Assembly: GCA_964551335.1 (NCBI GenBank)
Contig: CAZKCO010000002.1
Span: forward strand, 248,001-312,000
Reading direction: 5' to 3'
Length of the DNA: 64,000 nucleotides
Source: Tunicatimonas sp964551335
GTDB taxonomy: Bacteria; Bacteroidota; Bacteroidia; Cytophagales; Cyclobacteriaceae
Below, piece by piece: positions 43,297 to 51,210 of this stretch. A model generated the notes under the pieces. The model was given only the letters and a program-made list of their open reading frames with translations, searched no databases and was not told where the DNA came from. Position 1 is the first letter of the stretch. Every line of letters begins with the position of its first letter. Made by a program: the position numbers and the translations under genes.

Positions 43297-44600
43297 ACAA
43301 GATAGGATTAATTATCAGACGAGAATACTGGACGCGCGTCCGCAAGAAGTCATTCATCATTATGACTATTCTGGGCCCGCTAATTTTTGCCGGTATTGTG
43401 TTCGTGCCTATCTGGCTGGCTTCCAGTGAGAGCAGTGACGAGAAGGTGATTGCCGTCATCGATGAAAGTGGCCTACTACAAAATAGCTTTAGTAGTGATG
43501 AAGACAGTAATATCCAGTATGAGTACATTACCCTTTCGTTAAACCAGGCTAAGGAAGATTTTCCGACCAGCAATCATTACGGGCTACTGTACATTCCCGA
43601 GCTAGACCTGGATGACCCCCAAGGCATTACGTTCTTTGCCGAATCCAACCCCAGTATTCAGTTGCTCCGCAATATACGCCAAACGGTTCGTCAGAACATC
43701 CGCGATTTGAAGTTGGAACGCTCCAGCATTAGCCGCGAAACGCTAGAAGCATTAGAGACCAATGTAGAAATCAGTACCATTAACCTGACCCAGGCCGGTG
43801 AAGAACAACAAGGGAATGCTGAAGTGGCCTCAGCCGTAGGCTACATCGGGGCGTTTTTAATCTATATTTTTATTTTCCTCTACGGAGCCCAGGTGATGCG
43901 AGGCGTGATTGAAGAGAAGTCCAGCCGAATTGTAGAAGTCATTATTTCCTCGGTTCGACCGTTTCAGCTGATGGTAGGAAAAGTCATTGGCGTAGCTTCA
44001 GTGGGGCTTACCCAGTTTTTACTGTGGGTGGGATTTACGCTACTGATCGTGAATATAGCCGGAAGTTTTTTTCCCGATATTACTGCCGATCCCTCGACTA
44101 CCGCCGTACCGATGACCCAGATGCCGGAAAATAGCCCCGAATTGGAAGCCATGCAGGACTTCTCATCAATATTTGGCTCAGTGAATCTTCCGCTGCTGAT
44201 CGGTTGTTTTATCTTTTACTTTTTGGGAGGTTATCTGATGTACGGTGCACTGTTTGCCGCCGTAGGCTCCGCTGCCGATTCAGATACGGATACCCAACAG
44301 TTTATGCTGCCGGTATCCGCCCCCTTAATCATCTCCATTGTGACGCTAGCGGCTATTTTGAACGAACCTAACGGAACGCTAGCCTTCTGGATGTCTATGA
44401 TTCCGTTTACCTCACCGGTGGTAATGATGATGCGCATCCCCTTCGGGCTACCTACTTGGGAACTGTTACTGTCAATGGCTTTACTTATCGGAGGCTTTAT
44501 TTTTACTACTTGGATAGCCGCCAAAATCTACCGAATCGGTATCCTCACCTACGGCACCAAAGTAAACTATAAAACCATCGGAAAGTGGTTATTTCAGTAG
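43293..44600 (+). CDS. ABC-2 type permease (NatB-like)
   Basis: 435 residues. One membrane span near residues 21-43 (SFIIMTILGPLIFAGIVFVP), then a large outside domain to about residue 180, then five spans to the C-terminus. This matches NatB-like ABC-2 exporters, including the conserved EEKSSRIVEVIISSVRPFQLMVGK block before the second span. It forms a pair with the ATPase before it (four-base overlap). Substrate not readable; NatAB pumps sodium and relatives export drugs or peptides. Confidence 0.88.
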   Translation: MNKIGLIIRREYWTRVRKKSFIIMTILGPLIFAGIVFVPIWLASSESSDEKVIAVIDESGLLQNSFSSDEDSNIQYEYITLSLNQAKEDFPTSNHYGLLYIPELDLDDPQGITFFAESNPSIQLLRNIRQTVRQNIRDLKLERSSISRETLEALETNVEISTINLTQAGEEQQGNAEVASAVGYIGAFLIYIFIFLYGAQVMRGVIEEKSSRIVEVIISSVRPFQLMVGKVIGVASVGLTQFLLWVGFTLLIVNIAGSFFPDITADPSTTAVPMTQMPENSPELEAMQDFSSIFGSVNLPLLIGCFIFYFLGGYLMYGALFAAVGSAADSDTDTQQFMLPVSAPLIISIVTLAAILNEPNGTLAFWMSMIPFTSPVVMMMRIPFGLPTWELLLSMALLIGGFIFTTWIAAKIYRIGILTYGTKVNYKTIGKWLFQ

Positions 44601-44806
44601 AAACAAGTTCAATGCACTTACTTTTTCGGATTTACACCGCTGAAAATGAATAGCAAGCAATCGCAGATAATCTTTCATCGCAATGCCGTCAGTTTGCCGA
44701 ACTTCTGTCATTCGTTCATCCAAAGCCTTCATAGGTTTCTTATCTTGCTATAATACACTTTATGTACGGATGGAGCTAGTTGTGCATTGAGACATTCAAG
44801 TGTTTG

Positions 44807-45706
44807 CTAGATATTCTTCCAGTGAGATAAATCTCTTTTCAATATTTTTTCAAGACCTTCTATATCTTGTGAATATTCTTTTAGTAGCATTTCCCTTTCT
44901 CTTTTGCTGGTTGTCGATAATTGTCCTTTATTACTATGAACGATTTTGCGTTTAGTATCTATTGGCGTAATATCTAAGAAGTCATATACTTTTCTCATTG
45001 TTTGCTCATGTTCGTTTAACAGATCCTCCGTTAAAAGAATGAGTATTTGATTGTTCCCAAAATATTTTTGGAAGGATTTAATCTGTTCAACATAATGACC
45101 AAATTTTATATAAGTTTCTATTGTCTTTGTTGACCCATTCAGTGTGACTTGGTTACTAGGATCAAGCCTAATATTTTCCTGTTGTTGATTCATTGCGATA
45201 TCGAGACACTGACGGAAAGAGAGGTTTAGGTTATATCTTTTGACATGCATCTTATACTGCGAGAAGGCTCTTTCAATAGGATTTTTTAATATAAAAATGA
45301 GCTTCATATCTGTATTGTATTTTGCTATTCGAGGGGCTACAACCTCGTGATTTAGCATATAGCTTGGTGAGGCTTCTCCATATTTTACTTTCTTAAAGTA
45401 TGCATTAAAATATTTTTTGTAGGATTCATAAATTTCTCCATTTACCCAGTATTTTTCGGTAGAAAAGAAGTCTGTCTCTTTCTTCTTACTCATAGAAACC
45501 TCTGGATGTTGACGTAGAAAATGATCCAAAGCTGTCGTACCGCTCTTTTGAGCTCCGACAATAACAAACGATACTTTTATTGGATTAATTAATTCCTTAA
45601 TAGAACGCAAAATGTTCTGATACTTTGTTCTAATTGGGTTTGAGGTAACGGCAGTTTGTTCCTGATTGCTCTTACCTGAAATTGACTGAATAGTATTTTT
45701 TGGCAT
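44807..45706 (-). CDS. Sulfotransferase (PAPS-dependent), AT-rich
   Basis: 299 residues. The 5'-phosphosulfate loop is VIVGAQKSGTTAL (residues 48-60), the start of the catalytic domain. The 3'-phosphate region follows around LIFILKNPIERAFSQYKMH. This is the heparan-sulfate NDST/NodH-like group that moves sulfate from PAPS to sugar hydroxyl or amino groups. It has no signal and would act in the cytoplasm on a sugar or lipid-linked glycan. Base use is clearly more AT-rich than the flanking ABC and phosphoesterase genes, and it stands alone, both signs of transfer. Confidence 0.88.
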   Translation of the reverse strand: MPKNTIQSISGKSNQEQTAVTSNPIRTKYQNILRSIKELINPIKVSFVIVGAQKSGTTALDHFLRQHPEVSMSKKKETDFFSTEKYWVNGEIYESYKKYFNAYFKKVKYGEASPSYMLNHEVVAPRIAKYNTDMKLIFILKNPIERAFSQYKMHVKRYNLNLSFRQCLDIAMNQQQENIRLDPSNQVTLNGSTKTIETYIKFGHYVEQIKSFQKYFGNNQILILLTEDLLNEHEQTMRKVYDFLDITPIDTKRKIVHSNKGQLSTTSKREREMLLKEYSQDIEGLEKILKRDLSHWKNI

Positions 45707-46053
45707 ATTCGTGTATAGATAGATTGCTTTGTTATCTCTTATTTATTCTAAACAGTGTAACGGCCGCTACTCTCCGCTGTTTCTATTTCACCATATGCAA
45801 CTTAGCAGCTGAGGTACTTTAACAGCTTTTGGCCGTAAATTTATTTTTGTATTTACTTATTTGAGCTATTCATGCTGCAATAGAATACTAATTATATCCT
45901 GGCTGACTATCCCTCTTGACACAAATTATCACAACATACGGAAGAAAAAACTGGGTATACTACACAATTTTTTTCTTGTTCGGTCATACTACCTAGTGGT
46001 TATCAAAGGCCAAATGGTTACAAGAAAGCTAAGTTTTTTTAGAAGATTTGTTA
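45707..46053. other. AT-rich intergenic region
   Basis: 347 bases before the end of the phosphoesterase gene. No open frame with coding character. One plus-strand TATTTTTG (45842-45849) fits the -7 consensus but no gene follows it. The region upstream of the sulfotransferase start must hold its promoter; I could not identify it. Confidence 0.5.
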
Positions 46054-46896
46054 CTAACGAATTGCCAACTCCCTAGATTCTTCCCGGCCAAAACCTGCTA
46101 CTTCCAATCGGTTGGGGTATACGTGGACAGCAGCAAAGGTATTTTGATCGGGAGTATCTACCATGCCTTTGAAGTTGAGATAGTGGATACCTTTTTTTTG
46201 TCCGTAGTTGCCGGCGTGGTTGTGGCCGTTGAAGTAAGCCACGACGTTATCTGATTGCTCTAACGTTGCTATCACCTCATCAGCATTCCAGAGATTATGA
46301 GGGTCTTCGGGATAGAGCGGATAATGCCCCATCACGATAACTTTCTGCTGGGCAGACTGAGCCACTTGCAAACGGTCTTGCAGCCACCCTAACTGTTGCG
46401 GGCTAACTCCGGCGTTCCAGGGCCTAGCCTGAGGCAGATCGTCTTGCTCAAGTTTTTTTAGTATTGTTTCGGCAGCCGTATAGGCTTCGCTGCCTTCCGG
46501 GTGCGCGTAGGTGCTTACTTCAGTACCGTTCAGTACGATAAACCGCCAGCCCAGGTACACAAAATCGTAGTAACCGGCAGAATTTAACCCCACCCGAACC
46601 GGCACTTCAGCCAAATGCTCAGGAGATACCGAATAATCGTGATTGCCTAGGGTACGGTAAATGCGGGCTTTGGCTTGCTGGTATTCACCCAAAATTGTAT
46701 CAAAACTGCTGAAGTCCCGATCAATGAGATCGCCTACATCCAGCGTAAAGGCCAAATTTTGCTGATTGAGAGCATTTAAACACTCCTGCAGTTTGTCGGT
46801 AGACTTTCGATAAAACCGCGCCTCGGTAGGAGGACAATCGCAGTACTGCACGTCGGCGATGACGCCAAAGGAGAATGAGGGTTTGTTTGTGGTCAT
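46054..46896 (-). CDS. Metallophosphoesterase, ADP-ribose/CDP-alcohol pyrophosphatase-like
   Basis: 280 residues, cytosolic. Calcineurin-like metal motifs in order: FGVIADVQYCD (D-x-Q form), DVGDLID (GDxxD), TLGNHDYS (GNHD), VIMGHYPLY (GH) and FNGHNHAGNY (GHxH). The DVQY variant of the first motif and the RFYRKS-x-KL block (YRKSTDKLQECLNALN) are typical of the ADPRibase-Mn subgroup, which hydrolyses ADP-ribose and CDP-alcohols. It is divergent from the gene at 47594 across a long gap. Confidence 0.85.
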   Translation of the reverse strand: MTTNKPSFSFGVIADVQYCDCPPTEARFYRKSTDKLQECLNALNQQNLAFTLDVGDLIDRDFSSFDTILGEYQQAKARIYRTLGNHDYSVSPEHLAEVPVRVGLNSAGYYDFVYLGWRFIVLNGTEVSTYAHPEGSEAYTAAETILKKLEQDDLPQARPWNAGVSPQQLGWLQDRLQVAQSAQQKVIVMGHYPLYPEDPHNLWNADEVIATLEQSDNVVAYFNGHNHAGNYGQKKGIHYLNFKGMVDTPDQNTFAAVHVYPNRLEVAGFGREESRELAIR

Positions 46897-47593
46897 CTTA
46901 CGATTGTTCGTTTAATGACTGATGAGTAATAATACTTCAAAGCGTTGCAAAATACAGATAGCAGCTGTTGCGAAGAACGAAAGATTACAAATGACAATCA
47001 AGTGCGTATACTTCATTAAGAATGCTGTATTGCATCTTTACACAGCATCTCAGGTTTTTTTCACATTTAAAAATCCTTTGTTTAAGCATATTATAACTTT
47101 AAGGTTTTATGCTCTTTTAAATATATTATCCGAAAGCACCTAACATAAGGATTTGTAATCCGAGACCACTCCCCACTGCCAGTTTGGCAAAGAATGCTGA
47201 ATAGCCGGGCGGGTTTCTCTTAGATAGAGGGCAATATCAGCTTTTTTCCAGGAAGATGATCATTAAACCGGGGCGGTTCACCCTTTATCCGCTATAAAAA
47301 CTACCATTCGACCCTCAAATTGGTACTCATCCGGTAAGGTGGGGTACTGCACAAGTAAGTTTTATCGTTCGGGCGTACGGCTATGTGCCAAACAGGTAAG
47401 AATCGGCGCTCATCTGCTTGAAAAATTCGCTACCGGACCGACATACTGGCAGATTTTGGCCGTTTTCTGCGTAGTTTCCGGGAATATTACATTGGTAGGA
47501 ATTTGAATGGGTTAGCGATTAGCAAAAAATTCTATGGCCTGCTTTTGGCTGTAAGCTGGGAGTAGTAGTGTTTTCTTTATTAATCCAGAGACT
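46897..47593. other. Long intergenic region with a possible gene remnant
   Basis: 697 bases between divergent genes. The first half (to about 47145) is AT-rich and shows no coding character. The second half is GC-richer and holds a minus-strand frame with stops that reads like decayed coding sequence (see 47150-47571). Promoters of both flanking genes should lie here but none was clear. Confidence 0.5.
47150..47571 (-). pseudogene. Possible degraded coding sequence, unknown family
   Basis: One minus-strand frame reads TLLLPAYSQKQAIEFFANR, stop (47512-47514), then PIQIPTNVIFPETTQKTAK and further segments broken by stops, including VQYPTLPDEYQFEGRMVVF and ADIALYLRETRPAIQHSLP. The amino-acid make-up of these pieces is protein-like and the base composition is closer to genes than to nearby spacers. 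I do not recognise the family, and it may be chance. Confidence 0.25.
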
Positions 47594-48235
47594 ATGCCCA
47601 GTGTTGCTATTAACCGTCAGTTTGCCGAAGGAGAAGCCATCATCCAGAATATTTTAAACAGCGAGGAATTACAGAAACTCTTTGCTACCTACGGTTTTCC
47701 GCTTCGCCGAATCAAAGACGGTGAAACCCGCCTGAAAGCTGCCCGCGAATTTCAGCAGCTACGCGAAGAATTAGCCGAGTCGCAGTACGACGCTAACCAA
47801 CAGTGGAAGGATGATTATCAGCAAGCGAAGCGCTCTTATCAGGAATACGTAACCCTGGTACGCATGGTCTATCGTAAGCAGCCGGAGGTGCTTCGCAAGC
47901 TGCATATTCATCAGCCCGTCCCTACTACCCAGCAGGAGTGGCTGGATCAGGCTCGCCTCTTTTATACTAAGGCTCCTGCGTATATTGCTCCCTTGGAGGA
48001 ACGTTTCGGGCTTAAACCGGAAGAGTGGTCGCAAGCCTTAGTAGAAATTCACGCCCTAATTTCGGCTAAGCACCGCCGCTTACAGCATAAAGCCCACGCC
48101 CAACGCGCTACCCAGCAACGCGACGAGGCCCTGGCTGAACTCATCGACTGGATAAGGGAATTGAAGTATATTGCCCGTGTAGCCCTCAAAAGCGACCCCC
48201 AGCTTCAGGAAGCCCTGGGTATGGTGGTAAAGTAG
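47594..48235 (+). CDS. Hypothetical protein with charged helices
   Basis: 213 residues, no signal, no membrane span. Not recognised. It is almost all helical, rich in Gln, Glu, Arg and Lys, with likely coiled-coil parts at about 40-85 and 150-195 (RRLQHKAHAQRATQQRDEAL). No catalytic motif is visible. It lies 120 bases before the antiporter gene, separated by a perfect 14-base inverted repeat, so it is probably a separate unit. The start ATG at 47594 has no alternative close by. Confidence 0.65.
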   Translation: MPSVAINRQFAEGEAIIQNILNSEELQKLFATYGFPLRRIKDGETRLKAAREFQQLREELAESQYDANQQWKDDYQQAKRSYQEYVTLVRMVYRKQPEVLRKLHIHQPVPTTQQEWLDQARLFYTKAPAYIAPLEERFGLKPEEWSQALVEIHALISAKHRRLQHKAHAQRATQQRDEALAELIDWIRELKYIARVALKSDPQLQEALGMVVK

Positions 48236-48249
48236 AAGTTGTGTTCAGA

Positions 48250-48287
48250 TGTTCAGGTGTTCATGAATAACTTTGAACACCTGAACA
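48250..48287. repeat. Perfect 14-base inverted repeat after the hypothetical gene
   Basis: TGTTCAGGTGTTCA (48250-48263) pairs exactly with TGAACACCTGAACA (48274-48287) around a 10-base loop. The arms themselves are built of the repeated word TGTTCAG(G/A). It starts 15 bases after the stop at 48235. No U-run follows, so it is not a standard terminator, although it could act as one end of a transcript. Confidence 0.8.
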
Positions 48288-48355
48288 CATATAAGCCATA
48301 ACCTTCCAGTCGCTTCCTTCGTTTTGCTGGTAATATTCAATAACTTTTTACCGGC

Positions 48356-49660
48356 ATGACCGAATTTAATGCGTATGTAGCGGTGATCGCTACCTCGCTG
48401 ATCATTATTTTTTCGTATCTCTTCAACCTGGTTTCCAGTAAAACCAATATCCCCAGTGTGTTACTGCTCATTATTCTGGGCGTTGGGCTGAAATACGGTG
48501 CGGAAGCTTTGGGTATCCCGCTTGGAGACAATCTGATTACCGTACTGGAAGTACTGGGAATTGTGGGGCTAACCATGATCGTGCTGGAGGCTGCTCTGGA
48601 CCTGGAGCTCACTGCCGACCGCTGGCCCATTATCTGGAAGTCGTTTTTGGTGGCGCTTATCGCGTTGGTAGTTACCGCCATTGCTGGCGCTTATATCATA
48701 CAATACGCTTACGGCGACACGTTCTTTACTTCGCTGGTATACGCCGTGCCTCTGGCTATTATCAGTAGTGCGATTGTGATCCCTAGTGTAGGGGGACTCA
48801 AGGATGAGCATACGCGAGAGTTTATGGTGTACGAGGCTACCTTTTCCGATATTTTGGGGATCATGTTTTTCTATTTTCTAATAGGCAATGCTGAAACCGA
48901 ATCACCCACGGCTATTGTGTGGGATGTGGTCAGTAACATTACCCTAACCATCGGGCTATCAGTACTACTGAGCTACGGTTTGGTACTTCTGTTTCAGAAA
49001 CTAGATACCAGCGTTAAGCTGTTTTTGCTGATTGCGGTACTGCTGTTGCTTTATTCGGTAGGTAAGCTATTTCATCTATCGTCGCTTATCATTATCTTAA
49101 TTTTCGGACTGATCTTGAATAACTACCGACTATTTTTCTTCGGTAAACTCAAGCGGTTGGTCAACCCTCGTGCTGTGAGTGGCATTCTCAACAACTTCCG
49201 GCTAGTTACGATGGAGAGCGCCTTTGTAGTCCGGACGTTCTTTTTCGTTATTTTCGGTATGACGATCACCATCGCTACTATTTTTGATAGTAAAGTAGCC
49301 GGGGTAAGCGCGACTTTACTCGCCATTATTTTTGTCTTACGGTTTATCTTATTAAAGCTCTTTATCCGCCGCGATATTCTACCCCAGTTGTTCATCGCCC
49401 CACGAGGTCTGATTACTATTCTGCTTTTCTTTTCCATTCCGGTAGAGATGCAGTCGCAGAACTTCAATTCAGGAGTGCTGCTGTTCGTGATTATCATCAC
49501 GAGTATCGTCATGACACTAGGGCTGGTACTTACCGGCACTAAAATTACGCCCTACGAAGATTTTGCCTCTAACTATTGGGAAGAAGTAGATAAAGAAATC
49601 GATAAGATTGAGACTGACGAACCCGAAGCCCAGCAAGAAAAGCAGTCGGAAACGGTTTAA
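48356..49660 (+). CDS. Cation:proton antiporter, CPA1/NhaP type
   Basis: 434 residues with about 12 membrane spans and the CPA family pattern: VLEVLGIVGLTMIVLEAALDLEL, the cross-over helix region PLAIISSAIVIPSVGGL and FSDILGIMFFYFLIG (ion-binding Asp). It would exchange Na+ or K+ for protons across the inner membrane, fitting a marine cell. A short acidic tail (EVDKEIDKIETDEPEAQQEK) is cytoplasmic and lacks a TrkA-C domain. It stands alone, with the repeat element at 48250 before it and another at 49662 after it. Confidence 0.85.
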   Translation: MTEFNAYVAVIATSLIIIFSYLFNLVSSKTNIPSVLLLIILGVGLKYGAEALGIPLGDNLITVLEVLGIVGLTMIVLEAALDLELTADRWPIIWKSFLVALIALVVTAIAGAYIIQYAYGDTFFTSLVYAVPLAIISSAIVIPSVGGLKDEHTREFMVYEATFSDILGIMFFYFLIGNAETESPTAIVWDVVSNITLTIGLSVLLSYGLVLLFQKLDTSVKLFLLIAVLLLLYSVGKLFHLSSLIIILIFGLILNNYRLFFFGKLKRLVNPRAVSGILNNFRLVTMESAFVVRTFFFVIFGMTITIATIFDSKVAGVSATLLAIIFVLRFILLKLFIRRDILPQLFIAPRGLITILLFFSIPVEMQSQNFNSGVLLFVIIITSIVMTLGLVLTGTKITPYEDFASNYWEEVDKEIDKIETDEPEAQQEKQSETV

Positions 49661-49661
49661 T

Positions 49662-49746
49662 CAATGGGCAGTGTACAATGAGCAATTTACGGTGTAACCT
49701 TTTAGGTACTGAAGCCTGACTTTCTAATTGCCCATTGCTCACTGTA
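49662..49746. repeat. Imperfect inverted repeat flanking the tandem repeat
   Basis: CAATGGGCAGTGTACAATG followed by AGCAATT (49662-49687) is partly complementary to AATTGCCCATTGCTCACTG (from 49727) and TACATTG. The same words (CATTG, CACTG, TGTACA) make up the 14-base tandem repeat that follows. Confidence 0.5.
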
Positions 49747-49819
49747 CATTGCTCACTGTACATTGCTCACTGTACATTGTTCTCTGTACATTGTTCTCTG
49801 TACATTGTTCTCTGTACAT
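49733..49819. repeat. Tandem repeat, 14-base unit, six copies
   Basis: Three copies of CATTGCTCACTGTA (49733-49746, 49747-49760, 49761-49774) are followed by three of CATTGTTCTCTGTA (49775-49788, 49789-49802, 49803-49816) and a partial CAT. The two blocks differ at two positions, so repeat expansion happened at least twice. It lies between the antiporter stop and the 3-hydroxyacyl-CoA dehydrogenase start and there are no unique spacers, so it is not a CRISPR array. Copy number probably varies between strains. Confidence 0.95.
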
Positions 49820-49876
49820 CGTAGTCAAACATTCCTATACGGAGGATTGTTATTTTGAGTAAAGAAACAACAACCT

Positions 49877-50785
49877 ATGGCAGACATTGACAACGTACTG
49901 ATTGCCGGTGCGGGTACTATGGGCCAACAGATTGGCTTACAGTCGGCTATGCACGGATTTGAGGTGACTATCTACGATATTAAAAAAGAGGCCTTGACCA
50001 TAGCTAAAAAGCGAATCAGCCGCTACCTGGATATGCTAGAGGACGATTTAGAGGAGGGACGCTCTTCAGTAGAGCAACGGCTGCGGTTTACTACTGATCT
50101 GGCTGAACACGCCCCTTCGGCAGACTTGGTGAGTGAGTCGGTGCCGGAAGATCCCGAGTTGAAGGGCAAGGTGCTCGGAGAAGTGCATCATTACGCACCC
50201 GACCATTGTATCTTTACTACCAACACCTCCACGCTGCTGCCATCTATGTTTGCCGAAGCCAGCGGTCGCCCCGATAAGCTAATAGCCCTGCACTTTCATC
50301 CTGACGTGTGGACCTCTAATGTAGCCGATGTGATGCCACACCCCGGCACGTCGCAAGAAACTATTGACATTACGGTGGCTTTCGCTCGTGCTATTGACCA
50401 GATCCCGATTGTGCTGGAGAAAGAGCATAGTGGCTACGTATTTAATACCATGTTAGTGGCTCTGCTCGGAGCGGCCAATCAACTGGTGGTGGGTCAGGTA
50501 GCTTCGCACCAGGATGTTGACCGGGCCTGGATGGGCATTATGCACACCCCCAGTGGCCCCTTTGGCATTATGGATTACATTGGACTAGACACGGTTTATA
50601 AGGTCGCTAACTTCTGGGCTGAGCGCAATCAGGACCCGATACAACAACGAGTAGCTCAGTTTTTTAAAGAGAACTACGTGGATCAAGGACATTTGGGAGT
50701 AAAGTCCGGACAGGGCTTTTACCGCTATCCCAAACCCGAGTTTTCGCAGCACGACTTTCTGCGAAGCAAGGATCATAGCGGATAA
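49877..50785 (+). CDS. 3-hydroxyacyl-CoA dehydrogenase (3-hydroxybutyryl-CoA dehydrogenase type)
   Basis: 302 residues. NAD motif GAGTMGQQIG (11-20), the FTTNTSTLLPS active-site strand, HFHPDVW near the catalytic His, and C-terminal helix domain with GPFGIMDYIGLDTVY and GVKSGQGFYRYP. It oxidises 3-hydroxyacyl-CoA to 3-ketoacyl-CoA, in fatty-acid or butyrate metabolism. HFHPDVW replaces the usual HFFNP, a small change near the active site. It stands alone with a word-repeat region before it and a small gene after it. Confidence 0.88.
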   Translation: MADIDNVLIAGAGTMGQQIGLQSAMHGFEVTIYDIKKEALTIAKKRISRYLDMLEDDLEEGRSSVEQRLRFTTDLAEHAPSADLVSESVPEDPELKGKVLGEVHHYAPDHCIFTTNTSTLLPSMFAEASGRPDKLIALHFHPDVWTSNVADVMPHPGTSQETIDITVAFARAIDQIPIVLEKEHSGYVFNTMLVALLGAANQLVVGQVASHQDVDRAWMGIMHTPSGPFGIMDYIGLDTVYKVANFWAERNQDPIQQRVAQFFKENYVDQGHLGVKSGQGFYRYPKPEFSQHDFLRSKDHSG

Positions 50786-50857
50786 CTCCTACTTTGGCGG
50801 CTGAACATTCGGCCAGTCAGATTATTATATTTTTTTAACCATTAAAACTTTTTAATC

Positions 50858-51100
50858 ATGGACGAAGCAAAGAAACAGGAAATTTACAAGAAGCTTTGGG
50901 AGAAGCACGAGAACGAAGCAGTAAAGGATAACGAGGGCACCTACGTAAACCTGAAAAACTTCAATATTGCCGATCATGGTCTGACGATGGAAGACACTCG
51001 CGTACCAGGAAATCAAACTTTTTCTACGACCAAGAATCAGGAACGGGGCTACAGCCTGCGCCGCCACGGCAACAATTTCCGTCTATTCAAAAGCATGTAA
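50858..51100 (+). CDS. Small hypothetical protein, 80 residues
   Basis: 80 residues, charged, soluble, no signal, ending in RRHGNNFRLFKSM. Not recognised. The initiator ATG follows an A/T stretch (TTTTAATC) 72 bases after the dehydrogenase stop. Codon use looks real, and there is no competing frame, so I accept it. It could be linked to the dehydrogenase gene upstream. No function is suggested. Confidence 0.55.
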   Translation: MDEAKKQEIYKKLWEKHENEAVKDNEGTYVNLKNFNIADHGLTMEDTRVPGNQTFSTTKNQERGYSLRRHGNNFRLFKSM

Positions 51101-51102
51101 TT

Positions 51103-51203
51103 CAATTAACAATGTGCAGAGAACAATTAGCAGTGTGCAATTGGAAAGCATGCTTCTCCTTTCAGAGAATTACATTCAATTGTTCATTGCTCATTGTTCA
51201 CCG
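51103..51203. repeat. Word-repeat inverted element between small gene and SerB-SerA gene
   Basis: The left arm holds CAATTAACAATGTGCAGAG and AACAATTAGCAGTGTGC; the right arm holds CAATTGTTCATTGCTCATTG and TTCACCG. Arms pair imperfectly. The words CATTG, AACAATT and AGCAATG are close to those at 49662-49816. It separates two converging genes. Confidence 0.55.
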
Positions 51204-51210
51204 TTAGTTG

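Noticed and set aside
45842..45849. TATTTTTG as a promoter
   Set aside because: No plus-strand gene follows in the AT-rich gap.
47149..47161. Small palindrome GGATTTGTAATCC as a REP/MITE mark
   Set aside because: Five-base arms only, one copy seen, and it can be explained by the possible coding remnant.
49733..49819. CRISPR-like array
   Set aside because: Repeats are directly adjacent with no spacers, and no cas gene is near.
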